From DASWDH01 sp035318505 (lineage in GTDB: Bacteria; Myxococcota_A; Polyangia; Polyangiales; Polyangiaceae): DNA of 64,000 nucleotides. The translations under genes were made by a program, and so were the position numbers. Numbering within the stretch: the first letter of the stretch is position 1; the number at the start of each line of letters is the position of its first letter. The notes beneath the pieces were generated by a model. It did not search any database and was not told the origin of the DNA. It worked only from the letters and a program-made list of their open reading frames with translations. Below are positions 16,854 to 26,733 of this stretch, one piece after another. The stretch covers positions 1 to 64,000 of the forward strand of contig DATHEQ010000089.1 of NCBI GenBank assembly GCA_035318505.1. Direction: 5' to 3'.

Positions 16854-18263
16854 CTAGACGAGCATCTGACTGACGAGGCCCTTTTCCAGCGAGGGGTCGC
16901 CGAAGTCGTCGAGCGGCGCGCCGGCGGCATTCTTGCAGCCGACCGCGGCTCCAATCGTGTTCAAAAACTTGTTGTTGGTGACGTACTTGTTGCTGGCGAC
17001 CGCCGCTGCCTCGACGTATTGGCCCGTCTTGAGGTAGCCGCCCGCGCTCCCGGCGCACACGTACGGGAGATTGTTGCTGCCGTGCGGAGGTCCGGTGGAA
17101 AGGTCGTTGAGCCAGATGGCGACGCCCTGGTCGAGAAGCGACCCCGTCGGCGTCGTGTACATCGTCAGCTTCTCCAGCAGGTACTTGAAGAAACCGGCAA
17201 ACTTCATGTCGATGGCGTGATGCTTCATGTCGGCGTTGGGAATCGGATCGCCGCTCGAACCGTCGCTGGCGATGCGATGCGAGATGAAATGAAACCGCTC
17301 TTGCGTGACGCCGTCGATGACGTACTGCGTCTGGTCGTTGCCATTGCCGATTTGCAGCGTGGCCGCGTGCGTCTTCCCACACGAAATGGCCAGGGCAATG
17401 ATATCGAGCTGCATCTTGACGATGGTCTCGATCATGGGGCCGTCGTCGACCTGCGCCGGGGGGACGGCGACGATCTCGTCGTAACGGGCCTTGGGCAGCT
17501 GGCACTGCATCTGCACTTCGAGGTCGCGAATGGCGTCGAAATGCAGCTTGAGGCGGTCTTTGTCGCTACTCGACAGCTGCGGCTTGCTCATGAGCGACTG
17601 CATCTCGACGCGCACCAGGTCGTTGACGCTCTTTCGCTGCAGGGCAAGCTTGGTCAAGGCATCCGTATTCGCGTCAGGTACGCCGAAGAGACGGCGGTAG
17701 GCGTTGGCCGGGTTGCCTTCCGCGGTGCGCCGGTCCTTGGCCCCGCGATAGGAGAGGATGTCGTCGAGATAGCCGGACTTGGGGCCGGCGTAGAGTGTAA
17801 GCGGCTCGCTGCCCGCGGGCTCGAGCTCGCGCACGATACGGTTGTCGATCGACTCGCCCATCGCGAGCGCCTTGTTCGAATTGGGGCCGTCGGGCTTGGC
17901 CGCGGTCAGGCACTGGAGCCCGCCATCGGCATGGCCGCAACCACTGGTCGAGAAGTTGTATTTGCAGCCCCTCACGAGGAGCAGCTTGTCGGCAAAATCG
18001 GCGAGCACGCTGACGGCGCGATCCGTTTCCGCCGCCATGCCGGCTTTGGTCAACGCGCCGAGGTTCGCCGGCCAAAAACGCTCGATCTCCGTGCCTTGCT
18101 TCTGGGCCACGCCGTTGCCTTCGCGCATGAAAATGGCGAAGCGCACTGGAGCTTGGGGAGACGCTTCGGCGTAACGGGGGCGCAGCCCTTCTAAAAGGGG
18201 CAACCCGACGAGTACGCCGCCGAGCCCGCGCAGGAAAAAGCGGCGATTGATGGAGACGATCAC
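16854..18263 (-). CDS. DUF1552 family exported protein (Tat-like signal)
   Basis: 469 aa. The N-terminus INRRFFLRGLGGVLVGLPLLE is a twin-arginine-type signal. The body is the DUF1552 domain: APVRFAIFMREGNGVAQ, FWPANLGALT, VRGCKYNF, GHADGGLQCLTAAKP, ALAMGESIDNRIV and TMYTTPTGSLLDQGVAIWLNDLS. DUF1552 proteins occur in Planctomycetota and Myxococcota, nearly always beside a DUF1592-family protein, as here. Function is undefined; it is presumed to be a periplasmic enzyme working with its partner. It overlaps the upstream gene by ATGA and is therefore the second gene of a two-gene operon. Confidence 0.9.
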   Translation of the reverse strand: MIVSINRRFFLRGLGGVLVGLPLLEGLRPRYAEASPQAPVRFAIFMREGNGVAQKQGTEIERFWPANLGALTKAGMAAETDRAVSVLADFADKLLLVRGCKYNFSTSGCGHADGGLQCLTAAKPDGPNSNKALAMGESIDNRIVRELEPAGSEPLTLYAGPKSGYLDDILSYRGAKDRRTAEGNPANAYRRLFGVPDANTDALTKLALQRKSVNDLVRVEMQSLMSKPQLSSSDKDRLKLHFDAIRDLEVQMQCQLPKARYDEIVAVPPAQVDDGPMIETIVKMQLDIIALAISCGKTHAATLQIGNGNDQTQYVIDGVTQERFHFISHRIASDGSSGDPIPNADMKHHAIDMKFAGFFKYLLEKLTMYTTPTGSLLDQGVAIWLNDLSTGPPHGSNNLPYVCAGSAGGYLKTGQYVEAAAVASNKYVTNNKFLNTIGAAVGCKNAAGAPLDDFGDPSLEKGLVSQMLV

Positions 18264-20050
18264 GGCGTGCCTCCCTCGGCCGCGCTGCGTGCGCGGAACG
18301 GAACGAGACCAGTCAAATTAACGAGCAGTTCACGCATGGGCATCCCGGTCTTGGACGTGGTGGCCAGCCGATCGACGGAGGCAGCCTCGAGGTCGACCGG
18401 GGCGCGTCCAAGCACGTACTCCATCCAGTTTTTGGCATAGCAGTCGTAAAATTGGCGACTCTGGGAGATGAGCTTGGCGAGCTCGATCGCGCCGTCGTAG
18501 GTGACGGTCTTGCCATCGATGTTGAAGGTCGCCGTGGCGTCGATGGGGAGCGCGTTGTCGATGTCGCGCCAGGCGCCGATGGCGTCGTAGTGCTCGAAGG
18601 CGAAACCCACCGGGTTGATGATCGTGTTGTGGCAACCGGCGCCGCAGGCTTTGGTGTGCTCGTCGATGCGCTGGCGATTCGATTGCCCGGCCATCTCAGC
18701 GGGCAGCGGCGGAACCATGTCGGGCGGCGGTTTTACTTCGTTGCAGAGCAAGTTGAAGTTGACCGCGACGCCGCGGTGAATCGGGTCGGACTGCGTGAGC
18801 CCGCCATTGGTCGCCAGGAACCCAACCTGCGTGAGAATGCCGGCGCGCTTGCCGGGCTCGAGATCGACGCGGGTCATGGTGGTGCCGTATTTGGGCGCGA
18901 GGCCATAGAACGGCGCCGTCTGATCGTTCACGAACGTGAATGATGCCGTCAGCACCTCGCCGATACCGGCTCCTTGCTTGACGAGAAGCTGGTCGAGAAA
19001 AAGGCGCGCCTCGTTCTGCAAAACGGGCGCCAGCGCGGGCGTGAAATTGGGGAACCGCTTGGGATCTTTCAGCACCGAACCGAAGCTTGCGACCTTGAGA
19101 AGCTGCTCGTGGAACGTTCGGATCGTGCCTTCGGCGAGCGCATGGGTCGCCATGCGACCGGCCCACTTGGTCACGCCGTCCGCGTTATCCAGCTCGCGCG
19201 CGTCGGCCGCCGCCAAGAGCTCGTCGGACGGCATCGTATTCCACAAGGTGTACGACAGACGCGTGGCTATCTCGTAGCTCGAGAGCCAGATGACATCGCC
19301 CTGTGCCTGCGTTGACGATTCGATGCGGTAGATGAAATGCGGCGATTGCAACATGGTCCGCACGACGATTTCGACGCCGCTCACCAAAGGGTCGCCGCCG
19401 AGCAGCGTCCCTCCCTGCTGGAAGATCTTGGCGTAGCTCGCCGTTTCGTCCGCCGTCAGAGGGCGGCGAAACGCGCGCTTGCCGAAAGCACTCACGAACG
19501 CTTGGGCCCGAGCCGGGTCCGCGCTGGGCAGCCCCGCCGGGAGGATGCGCGCCAATTTGACCGGGTCGTGCGTGACGGTCGCTGCGAGCTGCTCGGCGAC
19601 TTCTTGGTAATCGGCAAACAGCGCGGTCGTGACTTTGCGATCCCTGCTCGAGGTATCGAAGCGCGTGACAGGGTCGGGAGCGAAGTTGGCCGAAAGGCCG
19701 CTCGGTTGATCGAGACGCAACAGATCGCGCGTCGTGTTCTCCCATTGAACGTGCGTGAGGCGGGGATAACGCGTTGACCAACCCACGCTGTTCGGCAGAG
19801 CGGTTCCGCCTTGGCCGCCCGCTCCCCCCGCGCCTGCTGCGCCGCCCGCCGCGCCCGTGCCGCCCGGGCCGGTACCACTCGTGGCACCTGCGCCACTTCC
19901 CCTTCCGGTCGCGGTGTCCGCCTCGCCAATGGTGCCGCCGCTGCAGGCGATGGCCCCGGCCGAAAGTACCAGCACCAGTGCCGTCCAAGCGGGCGGTGCC
20001 AAGCGAGGACACGCATCCCATCGGACGGTCGAGAAGACGCGTCGGCGCAT
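18260..20050 (-). CDS. DUF1592/DUF1588/DUF1585 multidomain lipoprotein
   Basis: 596 aa from the ATG at 20050 (a second ATG at 20071 is possible). The lipobox GAIAC and a Gly/Ala/Thr-rich spacer are followed by the domain string typical of this family. These are a DUF1587-like region (YPRLTHVQWENTTRDLLRL), DUF1595 (FGKRAFRRPLTADETASY), DUF1592 (SPHFIYRIESS, SYEIATRLSYTLWNTMPSDELL), DUF1588 (RAGILTQVGFLATNGGLTQSDPIHRGV with CNEVKPPP) and C-terminal DUF1585. The motif ACGAGCHNTIINPVGFAFEHYD holds Cys/His residues like a degenerate haem or metal site. Function is undescribed; the pairing with DUF1552 is the strongest clue. Confidence 0.88.
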   Translation of the reverse strand: MRRRVFSTVRWDACPRLAPPAWTALVLVLSAGAIACSGGTIGEADTATGRGSGAGATSGTGPGGTGAAGGAAGAGGAGGQGGTALPNSVGWSTRYPRLTHVQWENTTRDLLRLDQPSGLSANFAPDPVTRFDTSSRDRKVTTALFADYQEVAEQLAATVTHDPVKLARILPAGLPSADPARAQAFVSAFGKRAFRRPLTADETASYAKIFQQGGTLLGGDPLVSGVEIVVRTMLQSPHFIYRIESSTQAQGDVIWLSSYEIATRLSYTLWNTMPSDELLAAADARELDNADGVTKWAGRMATHALAEGTIRTFHEQLLKVASFGSVLKDPKRFPNFTPALAPVLQNEARLFLDQLLVKQGAGIGEVLTASFTFVNDQTAPFYGLAPKYGTTMTRVDLEPGKRAGILTQVGFLATNGGLTQSDPIHRGVAVNFNLLCNEVKPPPDMVPPLPAEMAGQSNRQRIDEHTKACGAGCHNTIINPVGFAFEHYDAIGAWRDIDNALPIDATATFNIDGKTVTYDGAIELAKLISQSRQFYDCYAKNWMEYVLGRAPVDLEAASVDRLATTSKTGMPMRELLVNLTGLVPFRARSAAEGGTP

Positions 20051-20433
20051 GTTGTACCTTAGTCTTTCCATTCTGGGATGGTCAAGCGCACCATTTCTTA
20101 CGTTGTCTCCTTAGCGAAATACCTTTATCGGCCCCGTTTTCGGGGCGGAGCCTTTTCGTTTACGCGTTGGTGCAAGGGCTCTTATCTATGTCGTTAAAGC
20201 GAACTTTCTGGCTCGAATTCGTCGCCGAAAATGTCTGAGCTCCCCGGTTTACGCGACGCGTCTTTTTAGTTCTTCCTTTCATTGAGAGGCGATGGAGACG
20301 TGTATTTTTCATTGCCCACTTTCGCAGACGAGTGCGGTAGAGTGCGCCCGCGAGCGACTAACACCGAGATGCTCTCGGCCGTCGCAAAGGCGATCGCGTC
20401 CATGCGACACGATCCAGTCGGAGGGACACACGA
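20051..20433. other. Divergent intergenic region with a perfect 6-bp hairpin
   Basis: 383 bases between the DUF1592 gene (minus) and the M36 protease gene (plus). At 20131-20146 there is GCCCCG-TTTT-CGGGGC, a perfect stem with a four-base loop. It is not followed by a T run on either strand, so it may be a leader or protein-binding element rather than a terminator. The region is less GC-rich than its surroundings, as expected of promoters. No gene or RNA family is recognised. Confidence 0.45.
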
Positions 20434-23400
20434 ATGCGATCTTATCGATTCCGTATCGGATCACTGACAGCAGTCGGGGCGCTACTTATCGGACTACCTA
20501 CTTGCTCATCCTCACAGGAGACATCGAATTCGAAGCCGGGTGAAACGCCTGCGCCCGCGCCGGTCGGCAATGCCGATGAGTCGGCCGCAAGCGCCGTGAT
20601 CGCAGCAATGCCCGTCGGGCGCGTCGAGAGCCGCAACGAGCGCGGTTATGCGCGCACCGTCCTTGGCACCAACATTGGGGCCAAGCCCGCTTCGCCCATC
20701 AAGGCGACTTCGGAGACGGCGGCGCGACTCCATCTCGTTCGTAACGCCGGCCTGCTCGGCGCGAGCGAGGCATCCCTCCGCGAGGCCGTCCTGACCGGCA
20801 CCCACGAAGTGGCCGGCGGGGGAACCATCGTCCAATTCGAACAGCGCGTACATGGCATCGAGGTTTTTCGCGCCCGTACCAGCGTCTTCGTCGATGCGGA
20901 CAAGAATCTCGTGTCGATTTCCAACGGGCTCGCTCCCGCCTCGACCATGACGGGGTTGGGCAAAACCACGTCCTTCAAGCTCCCCGGCGAAGCAGCCGTT
21001 GCCAACGCCTACGCGGCGCGCGCGGGCGTCAAGCTCGGCGCCGACGCTGTGCACGACCTCGGACCGCAGGGCGACTTCCGCGGCTACGCCGTAACGACGC
21101 CGCGCGGCGCGCTCGGAATCGTGCACGCCTCGGCGAAACAAGTTTATTACCCGAGCGGCAGCCGCCTCGTGCCGGCGTACTACGTCGAGTTTCTCGCGCG
21201 GGCTCCCGGCTCCAGGCAAAACCAGGGGTGGGGCATGGTCGTGTCGTCCAAGGACGGCAGTACGCTCTACGAGACGTCGCTCACGCAAAATGAAACGTTC
21301 AACTATCGCGTGTGGGCTACGGCCGACAAAGTTCCGATGGATGGACCTATCGTCGACAAGACGCCTTACCCGGGGGGAATTCCGGACAAGCTGCCGCCGA
21401 CCTTTGCCATGCCGGTGATGATCGCCATGGAAGGCTTCAACAAGAACAACATGGGCGTGGCCGATCCTTGGCTCGCCCCGACGGCGACGGTCACCTTCGG
21501 AAACAACGTCGAAGCGTACAGCGATCGCAATCAATACGTCGACGACGCCGGCGCCAACCGCAACGACGGGTACGACGAAGGCGGCACCGCCGTCGACGGC
21601 GGCTACGACTTCCGCGCCGATACCACGGCGGCGCTGACGTTCGATCGCATTTACAACACCGCGGCGGCTCCCAACGCGAGCGTCAACCAGATCAAAGCGG
21701 CGATCACGCAGATCTTCTACACGACCAACTGGCTGCACGATTATTGGTACGACTCGGGGTTCAACGAGGCCGCCAAAAACGCCCAGCGCGACAACTACAC
21801 CCGCGGCGGCATCGGCGGCGACCCGCTCCACGCCGAGGCGCAAGACAGCGCCGAGAGCGGGCAGGGCAACAACGCCAACATGAGCACCTTCAGCGACGGC
21901 ACGCCGCCGCGCATGCAGATGTACGTGTGGAACGGCTTGCCGGTTCGCACCCTCACCCCGACGGGCGCGGCGCTCACGTTCCCGGATGGGCTAGGCGCCT
22001 CGAGCTTCGGGCCGCAGACCTTCGACGTGAATCCCGCGATGGCGCCCGTCATCGCCAACGACGGCACGGCACCCAATACGGATGCATGCGAACCGCTCAC
22101 CAACACCGTCGCCAACCGCATCGTCGTCATCGATCGCGGCACTTGCCCCTTTACGCAAAAGGTCATCAACGCGCAGACCGCCAATGCGGCCGGCGTGATT
22201 CTCGTCAACAACGCGCCGGGCAACACACCGCCAAGCCCCGGAGGCGCCGATCCCACCATCACCCTTCCCTTGCTCGGCGTGAGCATGGAAGACGGCACGC
22301 CGCTGAAAGCCGCCATCACCGGCGCAACGCTCACCCGCCTCCGCATGACGCGCGGCGCGGAGACGCAGCTCGACGGCACCATCGACAACACCGTCGTCGC
22401 TCACGAATGGGGGCACTACTTGCACCACCGGTTGGTCCTGTGCGGCTCGCAGTCCTGCGGCGGCATGAGCGAAGGCTGGGGTGACTTCTCCGCCCTCATG
22501 ATGGCGATCCGAGAGGGCGACGCGTTCGGCACCGCCGTCTACCCGATGGCGCAATACGCGGCGGCGGGTCTTAGCCTGAATGCCGGCTACTTCGGCATTC
22601 GTCGGGCGCCGTACTCCGAGTCGCTCACCAAAAACCCGTTCACGTTCCGCCACATTCGTCAGGCGGAGATGATGCCGACGGGCGTGCCGCTCGCACCTGC
22701 GGGCGCCGACCCGAGCGAGGTCCACAACGTCGGCGAGATCTGGGCGCAGACGCTGCTCCAGGGCTATATCAAGCTCCTCGCGCTTGGCCCCACCTCGACC
22801 CCGGTCCGTACTTTCGCGGAAAGCAAACGGCGCATGGCCGACTACCTCGTGGCGGGCATGAAGGGCGCACCGCCCGAGCCGACGTTCGTCGAGCAGCGCG
22901 ACGCGATCCTTCGCCCCATCTACACGGCAGGCAAGACCGACCCCGGCCGCATGGCGGATTTCGGCGCCCTGAGCAAAGGCTTTGCCGAGCGCGGTCTAGG
23001 TTCGGGAGCCATCGCACCGCCCGTCGAGTCGGTCAATCTCAACGAAGCGGTAGAGGACTTCAGCACCAAGGGTTGGCTCTTTTTCGACAGCTTCACCGTC
23101 GATGACAGCGGCTCGTCGTGCGACCACGACGGTGTCCTCGACGCCGGCGAAAAAGGCACGATCAAGATCAAGATCGCCAACCTCGGCTGGGAAACACTGA
23201 CCGGGTCGACCGTCACGGTCAGTGCGCCGGCAATGGATCCGAACCTCACCTTCGACATGGGCGGTGTGGGCACCGTCGCCTCGCTCGAGCCTTACGGGAC
23301 GGGAGAGGTCTCCATCGGCGTGACGGCGCGAGCGGCGACCCCGCAGCGCACGTTGGCCGCGCTCACATTCACGATGGCCAATGCCGGCGCCGTCAAGGCC

Positions 23401-24495
23401 AGCGTTGTCGAGCAGGTCTCGACGCTCATCAACTACGATGACAAGGCGGGCGCTTCATCGAGCGACGACGTCGAGAGCAACACGCCAGCCGTTTGGAAAC
23501 CCGAAGAGGGTGAGCGTCCGCTTTCGGCGCGCGCGTGGGCACGCGACGGAGATGCCAAAAACCACTTCTGGCACGGCAACGACACGGGCGCGCCCTCCGA
23601 CGAGATCCTCACCTCGCCCAGCCTGGTGGTGAGCTCGACCACGCCATTCGTGATGAACTTCACCCACCGCTACTCGTTCGAATTCGGCCCGGCTGACGGC
23701 CCTGACGATGTCTACTTCGACGGCGGCGTCATCGAAATCTCCGAGACCGATGGCGCTGCGGGGTCGTGGAAAGATGTCTCGACGTACATGGGCATCGATC
23801 CCGGATACACGCAACTCCTCTACCGGTCGACGCCACCGCCTGCGCCCGATGCGGGACCAGCCGATGCGGCGACTACCGAGGCCAATCCGCTTGCCGGCAG
23901 GCCGGCGTTCGCAGCTGAATCGCCCGGATTCCCGAACAGCTGGCTCACGACGTCGCTCGACTTCGGCACGCAGTTCGCTGGCAAGACCATCAAGGTGCGC
24001 TTCCGCATCGGCACCGACGAAGGCACGGGCGCGCCCGGTTGGGACATCGACAACGTCTCGTTCGGCGGTCCCCAGTTCAGCAGCCTCACCAACATGCCGT
24101 TCGGTGCCATCACCAACAACGCCGGAATTTGCTCGGACGGCGGCGCAACGGACGGCGGAACGACGGTCGACGCTGGTCGCGTCGATGCCGCTCCCGACAG
24201 CCGCGCCGACACTGCGCCGATGGTCGACGTCAACCGCGGCGACGTCACCACCGATGGCACGGTGGGCGATGGCGCTGTCACCGACGCGCCCAAGCCCGAC
24301 GTCACCACACCGACGGACGCGGCGCGTGACACCGGCACGAACCCCACCACCACCACGGGTGGCGGCGGAACGACCGATGACGGCTGCGACTGCTCCGTAC
24401 CCGGCGGCCGCGCCCCCCGAAACTCGGCAGCGCTGCTGAGCGCACTCGGAGCCCTGTCTCTGGTTTTGCGCCGTCGCCGTCGCATCACGCACTGA
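20434..24495 (+). CDS. M36 (fungalysin) metalloprotease with PA insert and MYXO-CTERM tail
   Basis: 1353 aa. Order of parts: signal peptide to about residue 30, fungalysin/thermolysin-type propeptide (residues 60-260), M36 catalytic domain, a PA-like insertion around residues 500-630 (NRIVVIDRGTCPFTQKVINAQTANAAGVILVNN), and the zinc site HEWGH at 657-661. The third ligand is probably in GMSEGWGDF. CARDB/beta-sandwich and immune-inhibitor-A-like domains follow (SPSLVVSSTTPFVMNFTHRYSFE, then FRIGTDEG-GAPGWDIDN), then an Asp/Thr-rich linker. The tail DGCDCSVPGG, a hydrophobic stretch and RRRRR is the MYXO-CTERM signal. It should be secreted and processed at the cell surface, probably for prey or protein degradation. 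Confidence 0.92.
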   Translation: MRSYRFRIGSLTAVGALLIGLPTCSSSQETSNSKPGETPAPAPVGNADESAASAVIAAMPVGRVESRNERGYARTVLGTNIGAKPASPIKATSETAARLHLVRNAGLLGASEASLREAVLTGTHEVAGGGTIVQFEQRVHGIEVFRARTSVFVDADKNLVSISNGLAPASTMTGLGKTTSFKLPGEAAVANAYAARAGVKLGADAVHDLGPQGDFRGYAVTTPRGALGIVHASAKQVYYPSGSRLVPAYYVEFLARAPGSRQNQGWGMVVSSKDGSTLYETSLTQNETFNYRVWATADKVPMDGPIVDKTPYPGGIPDKLPPTFAMPVMIAMEGFNKNNMGVADPWLAPTATVTFGNNVEAYSDRNQYVDDAGANRNDGYDEGGTAVDGGYDFRADTTAALTFDRIYNTAAAPNASVNQIKAAITQIFYTTNWLHDYWYDSGFNEAAKNAQRDNYTRGGIGGDPLHAEAQDSAESGQGNNANMSTFSDGTPPRMQMYVWNGLPVRTLTPTGAALTFPDGLGASSFGPQTFDVNPAMAPVIANDGTAPNTDACEPLTNTVANRIVVIDRGTCPFTQKVINAQTANAAGVILVNNAPGNTPPSPGGADPTITLPLLGVSMEDGTPLKAAITGATLTRLRMTRGAETQLDGTIDNTVVAHEWGHYLHHRLVLCGSQSCGGMSEGWGDFSALMMAIREGDAFGTAVYPMAQYAAAGLSLNAGYFGIRRAPYSESLTKNPFTFRHIRQAEMMPTGVPLAPAGADPSEVHNVGEIWAQTLLQGYIKLLALGPTSTPVRTFAESKRRMADYLVAGMKGAPPEPTFVEQRDAILRPIYTAGKTDPGRMADFGALSKGFAERGLGSGAIAPPVESVNLNEAVEDFSTKGWLFFDSFTVDDSGSSCDHDGVLDAGEKGTIKIKIANLGWETLTGSTVTVSAPAMDPNLTFDMGGVGTVASLEPYGTGEVSIGVTARAATPQRTLAALTFTMANAGAVKASVVEQVSTLINYDDKAGASSSDDVESNTPAVWKPEEGERPLSARAWARDGDAKNHFWHGNDTGAPSDEILTSPSLVVSSTTPFVMNFTHRYSFEFGPADGPDDVYFDGGVIEISETDGAAGSWKDVSTYMGIDPGYTQLLYRSTPPPAPDAGPADAATTEANPLAGRPAFAAESPGFPNSWLTTSLDFGTQFAGKTIKVRFRIGTDEGTGAPGWDIDNVSFGGPQFSSLTNMPFGAITNNAGICSDGGATDGGTTVDAGRVDAAPDSRADTAPMVDVNRGDVTTDGTVGDGAVTDAPKPDVTTPTDAARDTGTNPTTTTGGGGTTDDGCDCSVPGGRAPRNSAALLSALGALSLVLRRRRRITH

Positions 24496-24513
24496 AACAC
24501 GACCAGCAGTACC

Positions 24514-24550
24514 GAAGGGCGGCGCGTAAAGCGTCGCCCTTCTTCGTTTT
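24514..24550. terminator. Bidirectional intrinsic terminator
   Basis: GAAGGGCGGCGC pairs with GCGTCGCCCTTC across a GTAAA loop with one mismatch, followed by TTCGTTTT on the plus strand. It lies between the convergent M36 protease and fadB genes. Confidence 0.75.
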
Positions 24551-24560
24551 AAAGCGGTAC

Positions 24561-26726
24561 TTACGCGTAGAACTTACGGCCGGTAGCAGCCATTTCGCGC
24601 AGCAGCTTGGGCGGTGAAAATCGCGGTCCCCATCGCTTGGCCAAACGATCGGCGTCCTCGACGAATTCTTTGATGCCGCAATTGTCCATGAAGGTGCACG
24701 GTCCGCCGGTATAAGCGTGAAAACCGACGGCCATCACGACGCCGACATCCGCGTCGGCCGGCGACGTGATGATGCCTTCTTCGATGCAGCGCGCCGCCTC
24801 TACACATTGTGCAAAGAGATAACGCTTCTTCAGCTCTTCCGCGGCCGGTTGCGTCGCGCGCTTGGCGAGAAGTCCAGCGAGCGCCTCTTTGAGCCCGGGC
24901 CAAATTCGTTTCTTGCCGTCGGACATGTACTCATAGAATCCGGCGCGGCTCGGCGTGTTGGCACCTTCACGGCCGTGTCCGACGACGAGGCGCTCGACGA
25001 GCGCCTGCGCGGCGGTCGTGTGGCCATCGCTCGGCTCGCGGGCGCGCTCATTCTTCGCTTGGAGGGCAATCTTGTGCATCGTGGCGAGCCCGACTTGGTC
25101 GGAGATGGCGAGCGGCGGCATGGGCATCCCTGCCATCTTCGCGGCGTTCTCGATGAGCGCGGGCTCGACGCCTTCCGCGAGGAGCGTCATGCCCTCGCTG
25201 ATGAAGGTGCCGAATACGCGGCTGGTATAGAAACCGGGACTGTCCCTGATGACGATGGCCGCCTTCTTGATTTTGAGGATGTAATCCCAGGCGGTGGCGA
25301 GCGTCTCTTGGCTCGTTTCTTGGCCCATGATCACCTCGACCATCTCCATTCGGTCGACGGGCGAGAAGAAGTGGAGTCCGATGAACGATGCGGGACGGCT
25401 CGTCGCCCGCGCCAGTTCGGTGATGGGAAGCCCGGACGTGTTGGAGGCGAGGATGGCGCGATCGGACAGCTTGGCATCGGCGGCTTTGGTGACCCCGGCC
25501 TTCACTTGGCGATCCTCGAAAACCGCCTCCACCACCACGTCGCATCCGTCGAGACGGTCGTAGCTCTCGGCCGGTTCGATGAGCGACAAGATTTTGTCGA
25601 CGCGGTCGCGGGTCGTCCGCCCCTTTTCGAGCTGCTTCTCCAGCGCTTTTTGCACGGTGGCTTTGCCGCGCTCAGCGAGCGACAGCTCGCGGTCGACGAG
25701 CACGACGGAGATCCCCGCCTTGGCCGAAACGTGTGCGATCCCTTGCCCCATGAGTCCCGCGCCGATGACGCCCACCTTCTTCACGTCGCGATGCGGCACG
25801 TCCTTGGGACGCCGCGCCCCTTTGCGCGCCTCCTGCAAGCTGAAAAATAGCGTACGCAACATGCTGCGTGCGACGGGGCCTTTGAGCAACGTGATGACAT
25901 AGCGCGCCTCGATTTTGCCGGCGCGATCCATGGGAAGCTTCATGCCTTCGTAGACGGCGCAGAGGATCGCCTTGGCATGTGGGAAATTGTCGAAGGTGTT
26001 GGCGTGCGTCATCGCGCTCGCGCCCATGAGGGTCTGCAGACCGAGCGAGCTATCGATGCCGCCTCCCGGCGGTGAATAGCGTTTGTCGTCCCACGGCTGA
26101 ACGCCTTTGCCGCCGGCGAGTATCCATTTTTTCGCAGCGGGAAGGAGCTGATCGGCGGCCACGACTTCGTCGACCAAGCCCTGCTTTTTGGCTTGCTCCG
26201 GCTCGACTTGTCTTCCCTCCAGCATCGCGCCGAGCGCCGCTTGGATACCGATGAGTCGCGGCAGGCGCTGCGTGCCCCCCATGCCGGGCATGAGACCCAA
26301 ACCCGCTTCGGGCAAACCAACTTTGGCGAAACGCTGATCGACCAAGATGCGGCGATGACATGCCAGCGCGATCTCGTATCCGCCGCCGAGAGCGATACCG
26401 TTCAGTGCCGCCACGATCGGCTTGCCGCAGGTCTCCATGCGACGGAGCTGATCGAGCACCTTCACCGTTTTTTGGAGGAAATCGGCGGGATCGAACGTCT
26501 TGGCGGCAAATCCCTGGATCTGCTCGAGGTCGCCGCCGGTCACGAATGTCCCTTGCTTGCCGGAGGTGAGCACGACGCCGCGCACGGACGCGTCGGCGAC
26601 CGCCTTGGCGACCGCAGCATCGAGCTCGGCCAGCGCTGCTGCGTTGACGACGTTGGTCGCGCGATCGCGCTCGTTCCAGGTGAGGATGGCGACGCCGTCC
26701 TCGACGCTATAGTCGATGATGCTCAT
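24561..26726 (-). CDS. fadB: FadB-type 3-hydroxyacyl-CoA dehydrogenase/enoyl-CoA hydratase
   Basis: 721 aa, the alpha subunit of a fatty acid beta-oxidation trifunctional complex. The N-terminal crotonase half has VVLTSGKQGTFVTGGDLEQI and ALNGIALGGGYEIALACHRR. The dehydrogenase half starts near VGVIGAGLMGQGIAHVSAKAG (NAD Rossmann) and has HFFSPVDRMEMVEVI and RDSPGFYTSRVF, the latter near the active-site His/Glu pair. Length and layout are close to mycobacterial FadB (about 720 aa). The ATG at 26726 lies seven bases after the thiolase stop, so fadA-fadB is an operon in that order. General role: repeated hydration and oxidation steps on acyl-CoAs. Confidence 0.92.
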   Translation of the reverse strand: MSIIDYSVEDGVAILTWNERDRATNVVNAAALAELDAAVAKAVADASVRGVVLTSGKQGTFVTGGDLEQIQGFAAKTFDPADFLQKTVKVLDQLRRMETCGKPIVAALNGIALGGGYEIALACHRRILVDQRFAKVGLPEAGLGLMPGMGGTQRLPRLIGIQAALGAMLEGRQVEPEQAKKQGLVDEVVAADQLLPAAKKWILAGGKGVQPWDDKRYSPPGGGIDSSLGLQTLMGASAMTHANTFDNFPHAKAILCAVYEGMKLPMDRAGKIEARYVITLLKGPVARSMLRTLFFSLQEARKGARRPKDVPHRDVKKVGVIGAGLMGQGIAHVSAKAGISVVLVDRELSLAERGKATVQKALEKQLEKGRTTRDRVDKILSLIEPAESYDRLDGCDVVVEAVFEDRQVKAGVTKAADAKLSDRAILASNTSGLPITELARATSRPASFIGLHFFSPVDRMEMVEVIMGQETSQETLATAWDYILKIKKAAIVIRDSPGFYTSRVFGTFISEGMTLLAEGVEPALIENAAKMAGMPMPPLAISDQVGLATMHKIALQAKNERAREPSDGHTTAAQALVERLVVGHGREGANTPSRAGFYEYMSDGKKRIWPGLKEALAGLLAKRATQPAAEELKKRYLFAQCVEAARCIEEGIITSPADADVGVVMAVGFHAYTGGPCTFMDNCGIKEFVEDADRLAKRWGPRFSPPKLLREMAATGRKFYA

Positions 26727-26733
26727 GGCCCGC

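Noticed and set aside
20131..20146. Intrinsic terminator
   Set aside because: The stem is perfect but has no T run and sits between divergent gene starts.
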